The translations under genes were made by a program, and so were the position numbers. The notes below the pieces were generated by a model. It was given only the letters and a program-made list of their open reading frames with translations. It made no database searches and had not been told where the DNA came from. Below, in pieces: positions 1-10,163 of a DNA stretch of 64,000 bases (positions are counted from its first letter, which is position 1; each line of letters begins with the position of its first letter). The DNA lies in contig WMKJ01000050.1 in assembly GCA_009733715.1 (NCBI GenBank), positions 1 to 64,000 on the forward strand, read 5' to 3'. The DNA comes from Herpomyces periplanetae (Eukaryota > Ascomycota > Laboulbeniomycetes > Herpomycetales > Herpomycetaceae).

Positions 1-66
1 AATGTATTGAAACGTAATCAATGACGTAATATACACGTAATTGGAATCGCATCGCCGGCGGGGGGG

Positions 67-927
67 TTAAGTGTCGAGATCATCACGTGAGGGACGGAGA
101 GAACATGGGCCGGCTAGGGAAAGGGAAGTGGGGTGACGATCGTGACGCATTCCTTCGAAAACAGAGAGAGGACCGCTAGAGCGAAGACGTTCCAAGACAA
201 TTTTCATGCCTTCGGCAGCGTAGGGCTGGGACATTTTCGTGCGATTAAGGCCTATTAATTCGATGGTACGCTGGAGAGAATTAGTGGATAGAGTACGGAA
301 GAAACCATATTTTTGTTCGTGTGGTTGATCCAAGTCGGAGGAGCGATTAAAGGCAAAAGAGACGACTTTACGTTTACGCCAATTATCACCTAATGATGAG
401 TTAAGCGTTACGGTAGTCGAGACGTTGGTACGCTCAGACGTATTAATTAACGAATTGAATGGATTAACAAAATTGCCGGTTGTGGTGGGAGTCTTTGGTA
501 AGGTAGAGGAACAGTTTAACAAGGAAGAAGAATTTTCTAACGTTGGATCGGTACAACGAGTAAAATGATGACGTTCGATTACACTTAACACACCCGTCCA
601 GTTAAGATTTTGGCTTTCCGTTTTCATCCAGCCTTCTTTTATGTCGATCAAGCTAGTTTCTAGTATGTAACTTCGACTTTCTTCGGAAGCACATGTTCCC
701 GTTAAGCTACACGGTAATAATTTAGTAATGGCTTTGGGTAATTTGGATTTTTTAAGGTGAATGCGCGTCGTGTAAAGCCGGCCGGTTTTTGCGTCGAAAT
801 GACGTGATATAACATCGGAAGTGAGAACGTGCCGACTGTATGGATTAGGGTAACGAAGAAAGTAAGCTAGCGTGACAAGTGGAAAGGAATGATCGTACGA
901 GTAAGTTGACGTATAAACTTTGACCAT
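67..927 (-). CDS. PRELI/MSF1-domain phospholipid transfer protein (Ups1/PRELID1-like)
   Basis: A 286-residue single-exon ORF. Residues 1-65 match the start of the PRELI/MSF1 domain: an N-terminal beta strand, then the family signature RYPNPYSRHVLTSDVISR, then a TTR-H-KKSKLP segment. The C-terminal part (RTIELIGLNRTKMS...GMKIVLERL) matches the last helix of the domain. Ups1/PRELID1 proteins shuttle phosphatidic acid across the mitochondrial intermembrane space, with Mdm35/TRIAP1 as partner, to feed cardiolipin synthesis. It is longer than Ups1 (about 175 residues) because of a Ser/Thr/Asn-rich insertion around residues 130-200 and a tail. The YPNPYS version points to Ups1/PRELID1 rather than Ups2. 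It is transcribed away from the Acl4-like gene across a 1.5-kb divergent region. The family call is secure; the subfamily is less so. Confidence 0.88.
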   Translation of the reverse strand: MVKVYTSTYSYDHSFPLVTLAYFLRYPNPYSRHVLTSDVISRHFDAKTGRLYTTRIHLKKSKLPKAITKLLPCSLTGTCASEESRSYILETSLIDIKEGWMKTESQNLNWTGVLSVIERHHFTRCTDPTLENSSSLLNCSSTLPKTPTTTGNFVNPFNSLINTSERTNVSTTVTLNSSLGDNWRKRKVVSFAFNRSSDLDQPHEQKYGFFRTLSTNSLQRTIELIGLNRTKMSQPYAAEGMKIVLERLRSSGPLSVFEGMRHDRHPTSLSLAGPCSLRPSRDDLDT

Positions 928-2433
928 GGTGATTGAGATAGCTTGATAAGATTGATACTGAGAAGTGATAGTGAGTAATATAGAGACAAGGATATAAAAT
1001 GAACGTGTATGCGCAGGAGCGCGCGCACGAGTGCGCGCGCGTACAAACGCGTTATAGAAAAAAACGTATTATGTCAAATAGACAGTTAAATTGAAGGTAA
1101 ATTTTGGCGGAATAAAACCCCGTGTATATCTTGGTGAGATGTTCCAGCATAAAAAATTTTTTGAATGCCCATAGTTAATGATAAGTTAAGTAAAAGTTGA
1201 AACGGTGTACGGGAAAATATTTGGCAATAATTGTTAATTAGGCGCGTGTACACGTGAATCACACTTACAAGGTAATTCAATGACGAGTTAAAAACCGTGC
1301 GCTAGACGCAATAGTATCTTTAACACTAATATTAGCAATTAACCCGGACGATTAAACATTTTTATTCACTTGTATTAACTGACTCGCATCACAAGGGTAG
1401 TTGGGGCTAGGGAAAAAAAAATTCTATCGTCACATCGTCGAAACGGCCGTCCAGCAAGTTTGTATGAGAAAGGTCACGTGATAAAATCACAGCCAGAGCA
1501 CTATGTCGGCTTAGTCAGCATGATGTGCTGATGGTAGGTGAGACGAGCCGATTTACAGTAACGGTGAAAGGTGAAACGAACGGTTACGGATTGAACATTT
1601 GAGAAATTCGACCAATTGGATTTCGGAAGATAAAACACCCGATTCATCTCGTCTCAACATCGAAAGATCGATTTTTTCTCACGTGATAAGTCACAATGTT
1701 TGGCAGAAAAAGAATTGCTTGAAGAGCGAATCAGGATATTTACATGGAAATACCATGGTTAATGAGCATTCAAAGGGATTTTTAGAAAAATCCGGTCAAA
1801 TTAAGTATTTTATGGGTACGATATATATTTGTATCAAGATTATTGATACATAAACGGTGTTGGTAAGGGCATAGGTTGGGCTCATCCCCCAATATGATTG
1901 TACATATCTAGTTTGGCCTAAAAACTAGGATAATGCATTATACCGCATCAATACTATCCTTGATTGTGTAGCCTTGATTCAAGGCACTTAAAGGGATCCA
2001 CGTGACTCGAAGCACCAAGTCGGAAAGTAGACAGACAAGCGGAAGACTTTATGTGGACGAGAAAAGTTCAACGGATCGACTATATTTCTATTTAAGAGTG
2101 ATTGTTTATAGTGTTGGAACAGTTATACCAATTAGGTGAAATATCTAGATGAAGGTGTTTTGGAAAAGGTTTTACGCTAGCTGATGATTAGAGTAGAAGC
2201 AAATTTCATCGGGTATCTGGTGCTTACTGCTTTAAAATAATTTGGCAACTTGAAGTTGTTACTTGCGTCGGGGGAACTCGTTTGAAGCTTTTATCGTTAC
2301 TTAAAATAGTATACATTTATAAATTAATTTTTAACGTGTATAAATTTGGTCGGATTTTTAGACTGTCTGTATACGTTTATTCGTACAAGGGACATAACCA
2401 AGTGGTCTTGAGTCGCAATTCGCATTCGTGTTA
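928..2433. promoter_or_regulatory. Divergent intergenic region, Ups1-like / Acl4-like
   Basis: No convincing gene. It holds CACGTG hexamers at 1251-1256, 1475-1480, 1680-1685 and 1999-2004, two of them flanked as TCACGTGA. A GC-rich inverted repeat lies at 1019-1040. An 84-codon ORF at 1599-1853 has no recognisable features. No clear TATA element was identified. Confidence 0.5.
1019..1040. repeat. GC-alternating inverted repeat
   Basis: GCGCGCGCAC and GTGCGCGCGC form perfect 10-base arms around a 2-base centre. The tract is alternating purine-pyrimidine and lies about 90 bases upstream of the Ups1-like start codon. It could form a cruciform or Z-DNA; function is unknown. Confidence 0.8.
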
Positions 2434-3823
2434 ATGATAGAAAATCAAAGTATGGTGAATCAATTCGAGACAAATAACGTAGGGGTCAATGATTCGGTAG
2501 ATGATATTCTGGCACAAGCAACGGCATTACTTCAGATATCCGAGCCCGGTGCTGCCTTACAACATGTACAAAATGCGTTTAACCTTATGGAAGCCAAAGC
2601 AACCGCCCCTTCATTAACTAAGTTAGCCGCTTTGAATTTAATGGGAGAAATTTATATTGAACTAGGCGACTTGGAAATGGCGCGTGATTACTTTTTACGA
2701 GCTATACAACTTGATCCAAACGGTGATCAAGATGCGTCGCGAGGAGGTGGAGCGGAAAAGTTTTTATGGATGGCACAAATTTGTGATAAGGGGGGCCGTG
2801 AAAGTGTTGAATGGTTTGAAAAAGGCGTTAAAATATTACGGGCCTGTGTTGCTCGTACACCTGATTGCCCGGCTAACCGTGAACTGTTAGGCGAGCGTAA
2901 ATCCCAATTAGCTGCTGCGCTGTGTGGTATCGCAGAAGTTTACATGACAGATTTAGCGTAAGATACTTTTATTCCGTATACGTGCGCGTATATACACACA
3001 CCATTGTTTCTGGAGTTGTAAGTGTGTGCATGCCTAGTTTAATTGTAATGTCCTTTGTAACGCTATGGTTGGGTGCGCATTATCATTATTACGATTATAA
3101 TAGTATTCAGTGAAACCGGTATGGCTAATTTAACTCATAACGCTTGAAATTTACAGATGCGAAGATTCTGATGCTGAGGTGAAATGTGAACAAGCCATTG
3201 CCGAAGCTTTGGCCATTGCACCTGATAATCCTGAAGTTTTACAAACGCTAGCCTCAACTCGAATTTCCCAGTCTAGGCATGCTGAAGCTAAAGTTTGCCT
3301 TAACCAGAGTATTGATTTATGGAAAGATCTTCCGGTTAACAGTGCTAAAATTCCCAGTTTTCCTGTTCGTATTAGCCTTGTGCGCCTTCTTATAGAAGTT
3401 TCCGAGTACGATCAAGCTATTAATGTTGTTAATCGTTTGTTAATGGAAAATGATAACAGCGTTGAAGCTTGGTATTTGGGAGGTTGGAGTTTTTGGCTTA
3501 AGGTTAAGGATATTGAAATGTCGGATGATATAACACGCCAGAAACAGCATTTATTGATGTTACGCAGTAAAAAGTACTTGAAAAAATGTTTACGAACTTA
3601 TGCTAAATCTGATTACGAAGATGAGCCACTACACGAACATGTTATTGAGATTCTCGGTGAACTTGATTCTGTATTGGCCCGAACGCCCCGTATGAATGAC
3701 CAGTCCGTTTCTGCTTCTGCTGCAGGTGAAACCTTGGATATTGGCGATGACAATGACGATGATGATGATGATGATGACTATATGTGGGAGAGTGTAGATA
3801 GTGATTGTGTATCGGAGGATTGA
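2434..3823 (+). CDS. ACL4: Acl4-like TPR assembly chaperone for ribosomal protein Rpl4 (2 exons)
   Basis: Exons 2434-2957 and 3157-3823, with an intron 2958-3156 (GTAAGA...TTACAG). Splicing joins DLA to CEDSDAEVKCE in frame and gives 396 residues. The ATG at 2434 is preferred over an upstream in-frame GTG. TPR helices are visible, for example a MGEIYIELGDLEMARDYF segment near residue 75, with further TPR-like pairs in exon 2. The protein ends in a strongly acidic tail with a run of aspartates. TPR plus an acidic C-terminus is the layout of Acl4 (the UPF0661 family), which binds nascent Rpl4 and delivers it to pre-60S particles. Another TPR protein remains possible, but the YMTDLA-CEDSDAE region is characteristic of the family. 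Confidence 0.82.
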
Positions 3824-4080
3824 CTCTACTTTTCATTTTAATCCGATCCGACCACCATACAGCTGAACCCGCTTTGTGAAGTGTTTGAATAATTAAAATT
3901 AAACAACCTCCCCGCTAGCGTAAACCCGATTAGGAGAACATGGAACCATATATTGTATTGGTGGATGCCCACGAAGAGGAACGAGCTTTTGTCCGTTTAC
4001 CCAAAGCTTCGGTCAATCATCTCGCTGACAAAACTCTACGCCACATATATCCCGTGGCACAAAAACTAAGAACGCCTAAC

Positions 4081-4424
4081 TGCACCAGCCGGGAGTCGAA
4101 CCCGGGTCCGCAGCTCTCGAACCAGCCCCACGCAAATCTCCAACTGAAGGCGCACACCCAACACGGGGACGTGCGCCCAACATTCCGCTCAATGGGCGAA
4201 CACATAAGGCGCGGGGCTTGTAACGTCCACGCGCGCCTTCCCAAAGGAGGGGACGTCCCACAAGCGTCACCCCCGATGGACGACCCGGATGGTCCGGGCA
4301 GGCGGCTCAAGCACCGCTACTCGAGAAAACGTACAGGCGACACCCGAAGCTCTTCCGCCGGGGTGGCCCTACGTCGGGGCTAGAACGATGGAAGGCTACT
4401 ATGATACCGCTACACTACTGGTGC
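4081..4424 (-). tRNA. tRNA-Gly (anticodon TCC) with a 273-base intron
   Basis: On the minus strand the 5' exon is 4424-4389 and the 3' exon is 4115-4081. The spliced tRNA has a perfect 7-bp acceptor stem (GCACCAG/CTGGTGC, discriminator A), a D arm with GTGTAGCGGTATCAT, and an anticodon stem GTAGC/GCTGC with one G-U pair. The anticodon loop is CTTCCAA, as in yeast tRNA-Gly(UCC), and the T arm is CCGGG-TTCGACT-CCCGG. The intron (4388-4116) sits at the canonical position after base 37. At 273 bases it is far longer than the usual few tens of bases. It is clearly richer in G and C than its surroundings and folds into several hairpins. Confidence 0.9.
4116..4388 (-). other. Long structured tRNA intron
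   Basis: This is the intron of the tRNA-Gly gene. Perfect hairpins are readable at 4206-4239 (8-bp stem AAGGCGCG/CGCGCCTT), 4149-4177 (7-bp stem GGCGCAC/GTGCGCC) and 4284-4298 (6-bp stem, 3-base loop). A 10-bp palindrome GGGACGTCCC lies at 4250-4259. I see no group I core motifs, so tRNA-endonuclease splicing is the default expectation. Confidence 0.75.
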
Positions 4425-4855
4425 CTGGACGGGAAGAAAAATTTAGGTATACATAGATATAATTTTGTAATAGATGAATAAGAAATGTATAAGGAAGGAA
4501 TTGGGAAGTAGGAATTAATTACATTTTAGTTTTACAAGTACGCATGTTGCGTCTATTTTGTGAGAAAAGGAATTGGTGTGGAAGTTAATGGAAGAATTGT
4601 AAATTATAGAAAAATACAAACGAAGGAACGGTCAAATAACGCAGACTCACATACACGTGTATTGGCACGCGCTTAGGCATACGCGGGGCTGAAATTGATA
4701 GGCCTGGAAGGAAATTTTGGAGAAAATTAGCTTTATAAAAGGGAGATTACAAGAATGGCACAGGTAAGTTATTAATGAGAAGTTGTAATGGGGGTGGTGA
4801 AGATGGACTGAAATGTAGGTGGTAATTGGAGCAAAAGATTGCTGGGGGATTGACA
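4425..4855. promoter_or_regulatory. Intergenic region between tRNA-Gly and the Snd2-like gene
   Basis: No gene is seen. One CACGTG lies at 4654-4659, about 200 bases upstream of the Snd2-like start codon. The rest is A/T- and purine-rich. Confidence 0.4.
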
Positions 4856-5534
4856 ATGGCTAACAATGGGGGGGGTGAGTGTAAACTCGGGAATCGAGTT
4901 AACACAAGGAAACTAAATGGGACGTTGCTGAAACGATGGAATTAAGAAAGCAGCCAAAACGATCGCAGCGAGTAATGCTACTCGACTCAAGCAGGCACGA
5001 ATAAGCCTAGGAATGACACAAGTATTGTTCGTATTACTACGCTTTGTTTTAAGAAGTGGATGGCGAAAAAATCTTCACTCTACTACTACGTTGTGGGGTA
5101 ACCTCCGAAGTATTCTTATACCATGGGTTGTACTTACAGCGCCAGCATTGGGACTTCACGTATGGATAGAACGAATTGGCAAGCCAAAGTTTGATGCACA
5201 ACAAAGATTAATAAGATCAGGACAAGATTTATCAGCAAATGGTGGAGTTATGGAATGGATTTGGGATGTGATTTATTGGACACATTTGTGTACCGTAATA
5301 GTAGCTGTGATGGGACGGGAAAAAGTGTGGTTTTTATGGGTTGTTATACCAATTTACACCGTATACTTGGCCTATTCAAAGGTTAGGGAAGCCCAGAAGT
5401 TTATAACGGGGAAATTTGGTACCTTGGGAAATGGAAAGGATGGAGTTACAAACCAGAACAAGCCAGATCAAGCAATGAAGACTCCAAATGGGAAGCATAC
5501 TAGTAAACAGACAACTAACTCCACGAGGTTATGA
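4856..5534 (+). CDS. Snd2/TMEM208-like ER membrane protein (2 exons)
   Basis: Exon 1 is 4856-4874 (ATG GCT AAC AAT GGG GGG G); the intron 4875-4950 (GTGAGT...AAAG) joins in frame to GCAGCCAAAACG. The product is about 200 residues and starts MANNGGAAKTIAASNATRLK. Family features are the basic N-terminal helix, hydrophobic segments (TQVLFVLLRFVLRSGW, a SILIPWVVLTAPALGLHVWI segment, a YWTHLCTVIVAVMG segment and a WFLWVVIPIYTVYLAYSKV segment), and the central D-L-S-ANGGVMEWIWDVIYWT region. TMEM208/Snd2 acts in SRP-independent targeting to the ER. An ATG at 5013 gives a shorter protein, but exon 1 restores the expected N-terminus. Runner-up: another small DUF788 protein. Confidence 0.82.
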
Positions 5535-5924
5535 AAGTAATTTTTCAATGTTAACAATTGATAGGTGAATAACTTGTTATAAAATGTTTGATAGTATTAC
5601 AAACCTCTTATAAACCCAACATAAATAATCTATACAAGTAGTATAACCCAGGGTAAAGTTATGTTAATACTAACATATTCTTGACAATTTCTTTACTTTT
5701 GAATTATTTTCCTTGCAATCGATTACCCAATTAGGAAAAGAATGGTGTATGATTATGTAAAGGGGATGGAGAAGAGAGTGCGGCGATGGTGGCAGTGGGG
5801 CGAGGGCGAAAGCGTGGGCACGGGCCTAGTGGTGAGTACTCAAGATAGCTAGCGAGTACATACAACTCAATAATTATTACGATGACATGTTCATGTACGT
5901 TTAAGGGAAATATTTTGACAACAA
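5535..5924. promoter_or_regulatory. Intergenic region between the Snd2-like and EBP genes
   Basis: An A/T-rich spacer between two tandem plus-strand genes, presumably holding the first gene's 3' end and the EBP promoter. I see no distinct element. Confidence 0.3.
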
Positions 5925-7191
5925 ATGAACCTATCTTCATTACTATCAAATATGGCACAAGCGTACGTCAACTTGGGTCGTGATACTTATAATTCGAATA
6001 TACAATATTTTAATACATCTCTACCCGTATACTATCCTCCAAATGCACGCATTATTGACCTTGTTCATAATTCGTATCGTGTTCCCACACTACTATTTTC
6101 ATTTGGGACGGGATGTTGTCTAATATTTTTGCTATGCGCTGGCTTGATTTCTTTGGGTAAAAGACGATTGACGCGACAGGAAAGCCTTGCTTTAGTGTGG
6201 TTTATGCTATGTAAGACAAAATGGTTTTGGGAGGGGGGAATGTTCATGTTGACAAGATCAGCCAAACCTCTCTATCAAGTCAACTTAAGCTACAAATAGG
6301 TCACTGACATGATTATTGGGTGAATGCATCACCAAGGGTTTCAAAATAGGTGGACATATTCACCTTTTTTTCGAAGGTAAGCTTTCCATATATTTACAAT
6401 ACACTCGTCATGTTCACGTACGGTCAATTTTGGCTAACGTGCACCTATACACTGACACGGGCGTGGGCACAGGCTATTACGTACTTAATTTTCGCCATAT
6501 GGGCCGCCAAATTGATTTGTTCGGACAACTTTGGAAAGAGTATGCCTTTGCCGACTCGCGCTATCTAACTATAGATGCTTTTATATTTAGCATGGAACTT
6601 GTGACATCGGTACGTCGTAATACTGTACACATGCATCACAATTATTAATACGCTACTACTACTACACTAACCCATTAGCAATTGGAGAGTGGTAATAGTA
6701 GTGTTTGCCTTGGACTAATATTTTAAATGGTTGGGTTGGCTGATATTTTCGTGTAGATCTTGTGGGGTCCTTTGTCATTTTTAACAGTCTATCTTATCTA
6801 TACGAAAAATCCGTTACATATTCCACTGCAAGCTATAATTTCCATGGGGCAACTTTACGGAGATGTACTTTACTACGCAACGTCCATATTCGACTCACAG
6901 ATATACAACCAATCGTACTCTCGACCGGAGAATTATTACTTTTATCTTTATTTTATCGGGTGTAACGCGCCGTGGATCATAATTCCTGCATGTAAGTTTG
7001 AAGATAACAGTTATGTATGTGTGTGTATGCACGCGCATACACACACATAAATGTATTAACAGAACGGGCTAATGAGAAGATTTTATGCATGCATAGACAC
7101 GATTTACAAGAGTTTTAGAGAAATTCATCGAATGTTTAGGCTAGCGGAAACTTTGAAGCAGCAGTGTCAGGCTAAGGGAAAGCAAATTTAA
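5925..7191 (+). CDS. EBP: Emopamil-binding protein-type sterol delta8-delta7 isomerase (5 exons)
   Basis: Exons are 5925-6210, 6350-6376, 6473-6609, 6757-6991 and 7097-7191; all four introns are GT-AG. The spliced product is 259 residues. It has the four-helix EXPERA/EBP fold, with GHIHLFFEGYY (His100 and Glu104 align with human EBP His76 and Glu80), FGQLWKEYAFADSRY, MELVTSILWGPLSF, MGQLYGDVLYYAT and GCNAPW. These are the catalytic-pocket signatures of the isomerase that moves the sterol C8 double bond in the ER. It ends KGKQI, which fits a K-x-K-x-x ER-retrieval signal. Most studied fungi use the unrelated ERG2 for this step. The last exon boundary is the least certain because nearer acceptors create immediate stops. 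Confidence 0.9.
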
Positions 7192-7595
7192 TTTACGGGA
7201 GACTTTAAGGGAGAAAGAATAAGTATGTATATAGATATGAATAATGAGTAAACGATAAGGAAGAAGAAAGGAATTGAATACATATGTGCGCGCGTGAGTA
7301 TGCACATGAGTACGAGGGAAAAAGAGAGAGTATGTGGACAGACGCAAAGGGTGATTAATGTGGAAGTCTTTACCAAAAGGAAAGAGAAAGGCGATGGGGA
7401 TGGGGATGGGAGAATATGCTCAAGAGAAATTGTGCAGTATATGATGGATAGGCAAGAGGGTATTTGATGGTATATGAAGTGAAAGACGGCATGGAAGGCA
7501 ACGGACAAAAGAGGGTAGGATAAGCTAACGGGAATTAAAGGATACAGGTGTGTAGAGGAGGAATGAAAAGGAAAGGAAGAATTTAGTGATGTAGA
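7192..7595. other. Convergent intergenic region
   Basis: Lies between EBP and an oppositely oriented ORF. It is purine-rich on the plus strand, with no gene signal. ORFs seen on the minus strand are low-complexity. Confidence 0.3.
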
Positions 7596-8108
7596 TCAGG
7601 AGGTAGTAGGGATAATTTGTGGGGGAAGATCATCGATGGGAGGTAATGGAGGTTGTTCTTCGTCGATGGGGTAGGTAGGTTCAAGAGTAAAGTTAACGAT
7701 TCCGTAATCAGGTGATAGTGAAGAGGGTAGATGAGTAGAAGCGGTGGTAGTGGTAGTATCTGAAGAGGTGGATAAGTAGGGTAGTAGAGAGAACTGATAG
7801 CGGAAATTGGTGAAGTAATTGACAGTTCGATGTCGTATGGTGTCAACACGATGACGAGGAGTATAGCGTTTGATAGCTTGAAAAGCTTGTTTAATGGAAA
7901 ACCATAGATATGAGATATCGGCGGAAATGCGAGATACAGAGAGAAAATCGTGTAGTAAAACGGGTATAGAGAAGCTGGCGGAGGGATTGTGAGCGCGCAG
8001 TTTAATCCGACGATAAGCAGGTGTTATTACATTATTTATGAGAAGAAAGAGGATAAGTGAAAAAATAAAGGGAGGAAAAAGGGTTTCTATAGCGGGTAAG
8101 ATTGTCAT
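7596..8108 (-). CDS. Hypothetical single-pass membrane protein
   Basis: A 170-residue ORF that I do not recognise. Residues 5-30 (a PAIETLFPPFIFSLILFLLI segment and following) form a strong hydrophobic stretch followed by a basic cluster (YRRIKLR), typical of an N-anchored membrane or mitochondrial inner-membrane protein. Residues 40-110 are mixed and helical, with several Arg/His. Residues 110-170 are Ser/Thr- and Pro-rich and probably disordered. It faces EBP tail to tail. A CACGTG lies 231 bases upstream of its start codon (8339-8344). Composition favours a real gene over a shadow, but there is no family support. Confidence 0.45.
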   Translation of the reverse strand: MTILPAIETLFPPFIFSLILFLLINNVITPAYRRIKLRAHNPSASFSIPVLLHDFLSVSRISADISYLWFSIKQAFQAIKRYTPRHRVDTIRHRTVNYFTNFRYQFSLLPYLSTSSDTTTTTASTHLPSSLSPDYGIVNFTLEPTYPIDEEQPPLPPIDDLPPQIIPTTS

Positions 8109-9075
8109 GATGAATGAGAGGCATGGAGGATGAGAGAAAGAAATATGGGTAATGTGTGAGGTGATGTTTGGATAGAGAATAAGGGCTTAGGGAAATTTGA
8201 CGAATAGTAGGAAGTGAGAATCATTCGGAAAGATGAAATAAAGATGCGAAAATATATTTTCTTGCAGTAAAAAAGCAAAAGTGTTCTTTAACCAAGTGTA
8301 CAAACGTGTATAACCGAAAGAATATGGGAGGGGAAAGTCACGTGGCATGACAAGGGGAGGAAAGGTTAGTGGACTGGGGGGAGGGGGCAAGGGGTGAAGA
8401 AGAGGAGATGGCAAGATGGGGATAAGAGAAAGGATTAGAGTAGAGTAGATGTGGGATATTACAAGAAGGATATTGTAGAGTAAAGTAGATGGTTGAGGGT
8501 GTAGAGGAACAGTAAATTAACCTAGAATATGAGGACTTGATACTTGTATGACGGAATATTTATATAAAATCAAGCGTAAGAAGAGGGTTTTGGCTTGGAC
8601 AGAAATACATGGAATGGTGGATATTTGCCAGAGTCAGTAATCCATCTGGATATTACGAGCCTCGAGGAACTGGAGAAGGCCAGTAGACTTGTATCGGCGG
8701 CGGGCGGGACTGCGGTTGGGGTTCGGGCACCGGCACAGGTAACAATATCACCATCACCATTGTTATTGGCATCGCCATCAATCTAATCGCCTATCTACTT
8801 GGTAACATCACTCTGCGTCACCACATTTCCGTCACCAATATCCATATATAATTAGCATCCTCGGTAATTTACCCTTCGTACGTCTCACAACAGGTTGAAA
8901 TCTTGTCGGTCCAAGGCATATCCGCCGTTTCATACTTGTAGCTATTCAATCTCCTGCCCACGCTTCACTTGCACTGGGCCGACCACTTTTAGGAAACATT
9001 GTATCTACATTTACCCTTACACAAGCATGTGCGGACATTACCAGTATATTCCATTACGCCCAATTTAACTCAACT

Positions 9076-9095
9076 CAGCTCAGCTCAGCTCAGCT
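9076..9095. repeat. CAGCT tandem repeat (x4)
   Basis: Four consecutive copies of the pentamer CAGCT, flanked by degenerate copies (CAACT, CAGTT). A simple repeat. Confidence 0.8.
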
Positions 9096-10128
9096 TAGAT
9101 TCAGTTCAGTATGGTACCACAAATCACCCTTTACCTCCCCACTCATCTGGTTATCCAACCTAAAGGTTTACTCCAAGTAGAAATTTAATGCATCAATTTT
9201 TAACGTACCAAACTTGCTTAATATACATTTTATTAAAGGGGAAAGTAAATGTAGACGGAACGATTTACAAGGGTCAACAAGACTTTAAAGTAAGCCTGTT
9301 AAATGTGACAGTCAGAATTGTAAAACTAGATTTCCCGGATGTATGCATGCCGACAAACGCATCCACAATCCATGCCATGGATTAAAGTTCCATGATAAAC
9401 TCGGATTCAACCATATAAAATCATTAGTTAGGCTGCTACAAGCAGGAAATGAGTTAACAGGTTAAGTAGTGGCAACTAGGATCATTGGACCCAAGGCAAC
9501 TCGGAATGGTATAACATATTCGAGGAAAATTCAGGCACGAGTGTCTCAACCACTATTCTTAGTATTTCTCTGTAATATGTTATGGTGTAGTATGTTAAAC
9601 ATCAGGACCGTTAACTGTAGTCACGACATCCTTGATCATGCCAATACACTCTCACATAAAAATTTTGGACATTTCAACAAGTGTCATACGCTATCCAGTT
9701 ATGTATGCATGTGTGTATGGTAGTAATAAACACTCTAGGCCATACAAGCCATACTATCCGTACGCACGCCGTTATTTTACGCTGTCCTTGCTATGCTACG
9801 CCTGTACTAGTTTTTTTACTTGTCACGCAAATCCATACAGTTGTGTTGCCGTACAAAACATTTATCCAGGATGGATAGTAGGATAAACCGACTCAAGTTT
9901 TATCGGAGTGACAAATAAATCGAGAAATGTAAAATCTAATCGGTGTGATGGAATATATTTACACTCGGGATCCTTTTGGATTTTACACGGGTTGAAAGGG
10001 GGAAACTGGATTTAGGGTAATTTACGGTGTAAACAATAAGACACTTTCTAGCACCAATGAACTGTAAAGTCGTGTATACATGTATAGGTAGGCATTTTGG
10101 TGCGGAGCGGCATGAAACGGAATTGAAT

Positions 10129-10163
10129 GGGATGGGATGGGATGGGATTGGATTGGATTGGAT
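10129..10163. repeat. GGGAT/GGATT pentameric tandem repeat
   Basis: Imperfect head-to-tail pentamers on the plus strand (GGGAT drifting to GGATT). A simple repeat in the gene-poor region. Confidence 0.75.

Noticed and set aside
1599-1853. 84-codon ORF between Ups1-like and Acl4-like genes
   Set aside because: No domain, signal or compositional bias supports it; overlaps CACGTG-containing promoter DNA.
3940-4383. 147-codon plus-strand ORF running through the tRNA-Gly gene
   Set aside because: Overlaps a structurally perfect tRNA on the other strand; the composition reflects the G/C-rich intron and no domain is recognisable.
4116-4388. Group I self-splicing intron in the tRNA-Gly
   Set aside because: No recognisable P/Q/R/S core motifs were seen and the intron position is the canonical endonuclease site; kept only as a check to run.
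7141-7508. Two minus-strand ORFs of 68 and 106 codons after EBP
   Set aside because: Ser/Leu/Phe-rich translations of pyrimidine-rich strand; the first also overlaps the last EBP exon.
9469-9886. Overlapping 65-84 codon ORFs in the gene-poor region
   Set aside because: Overlapping frames of similar length with no conserved features; expected by chance.
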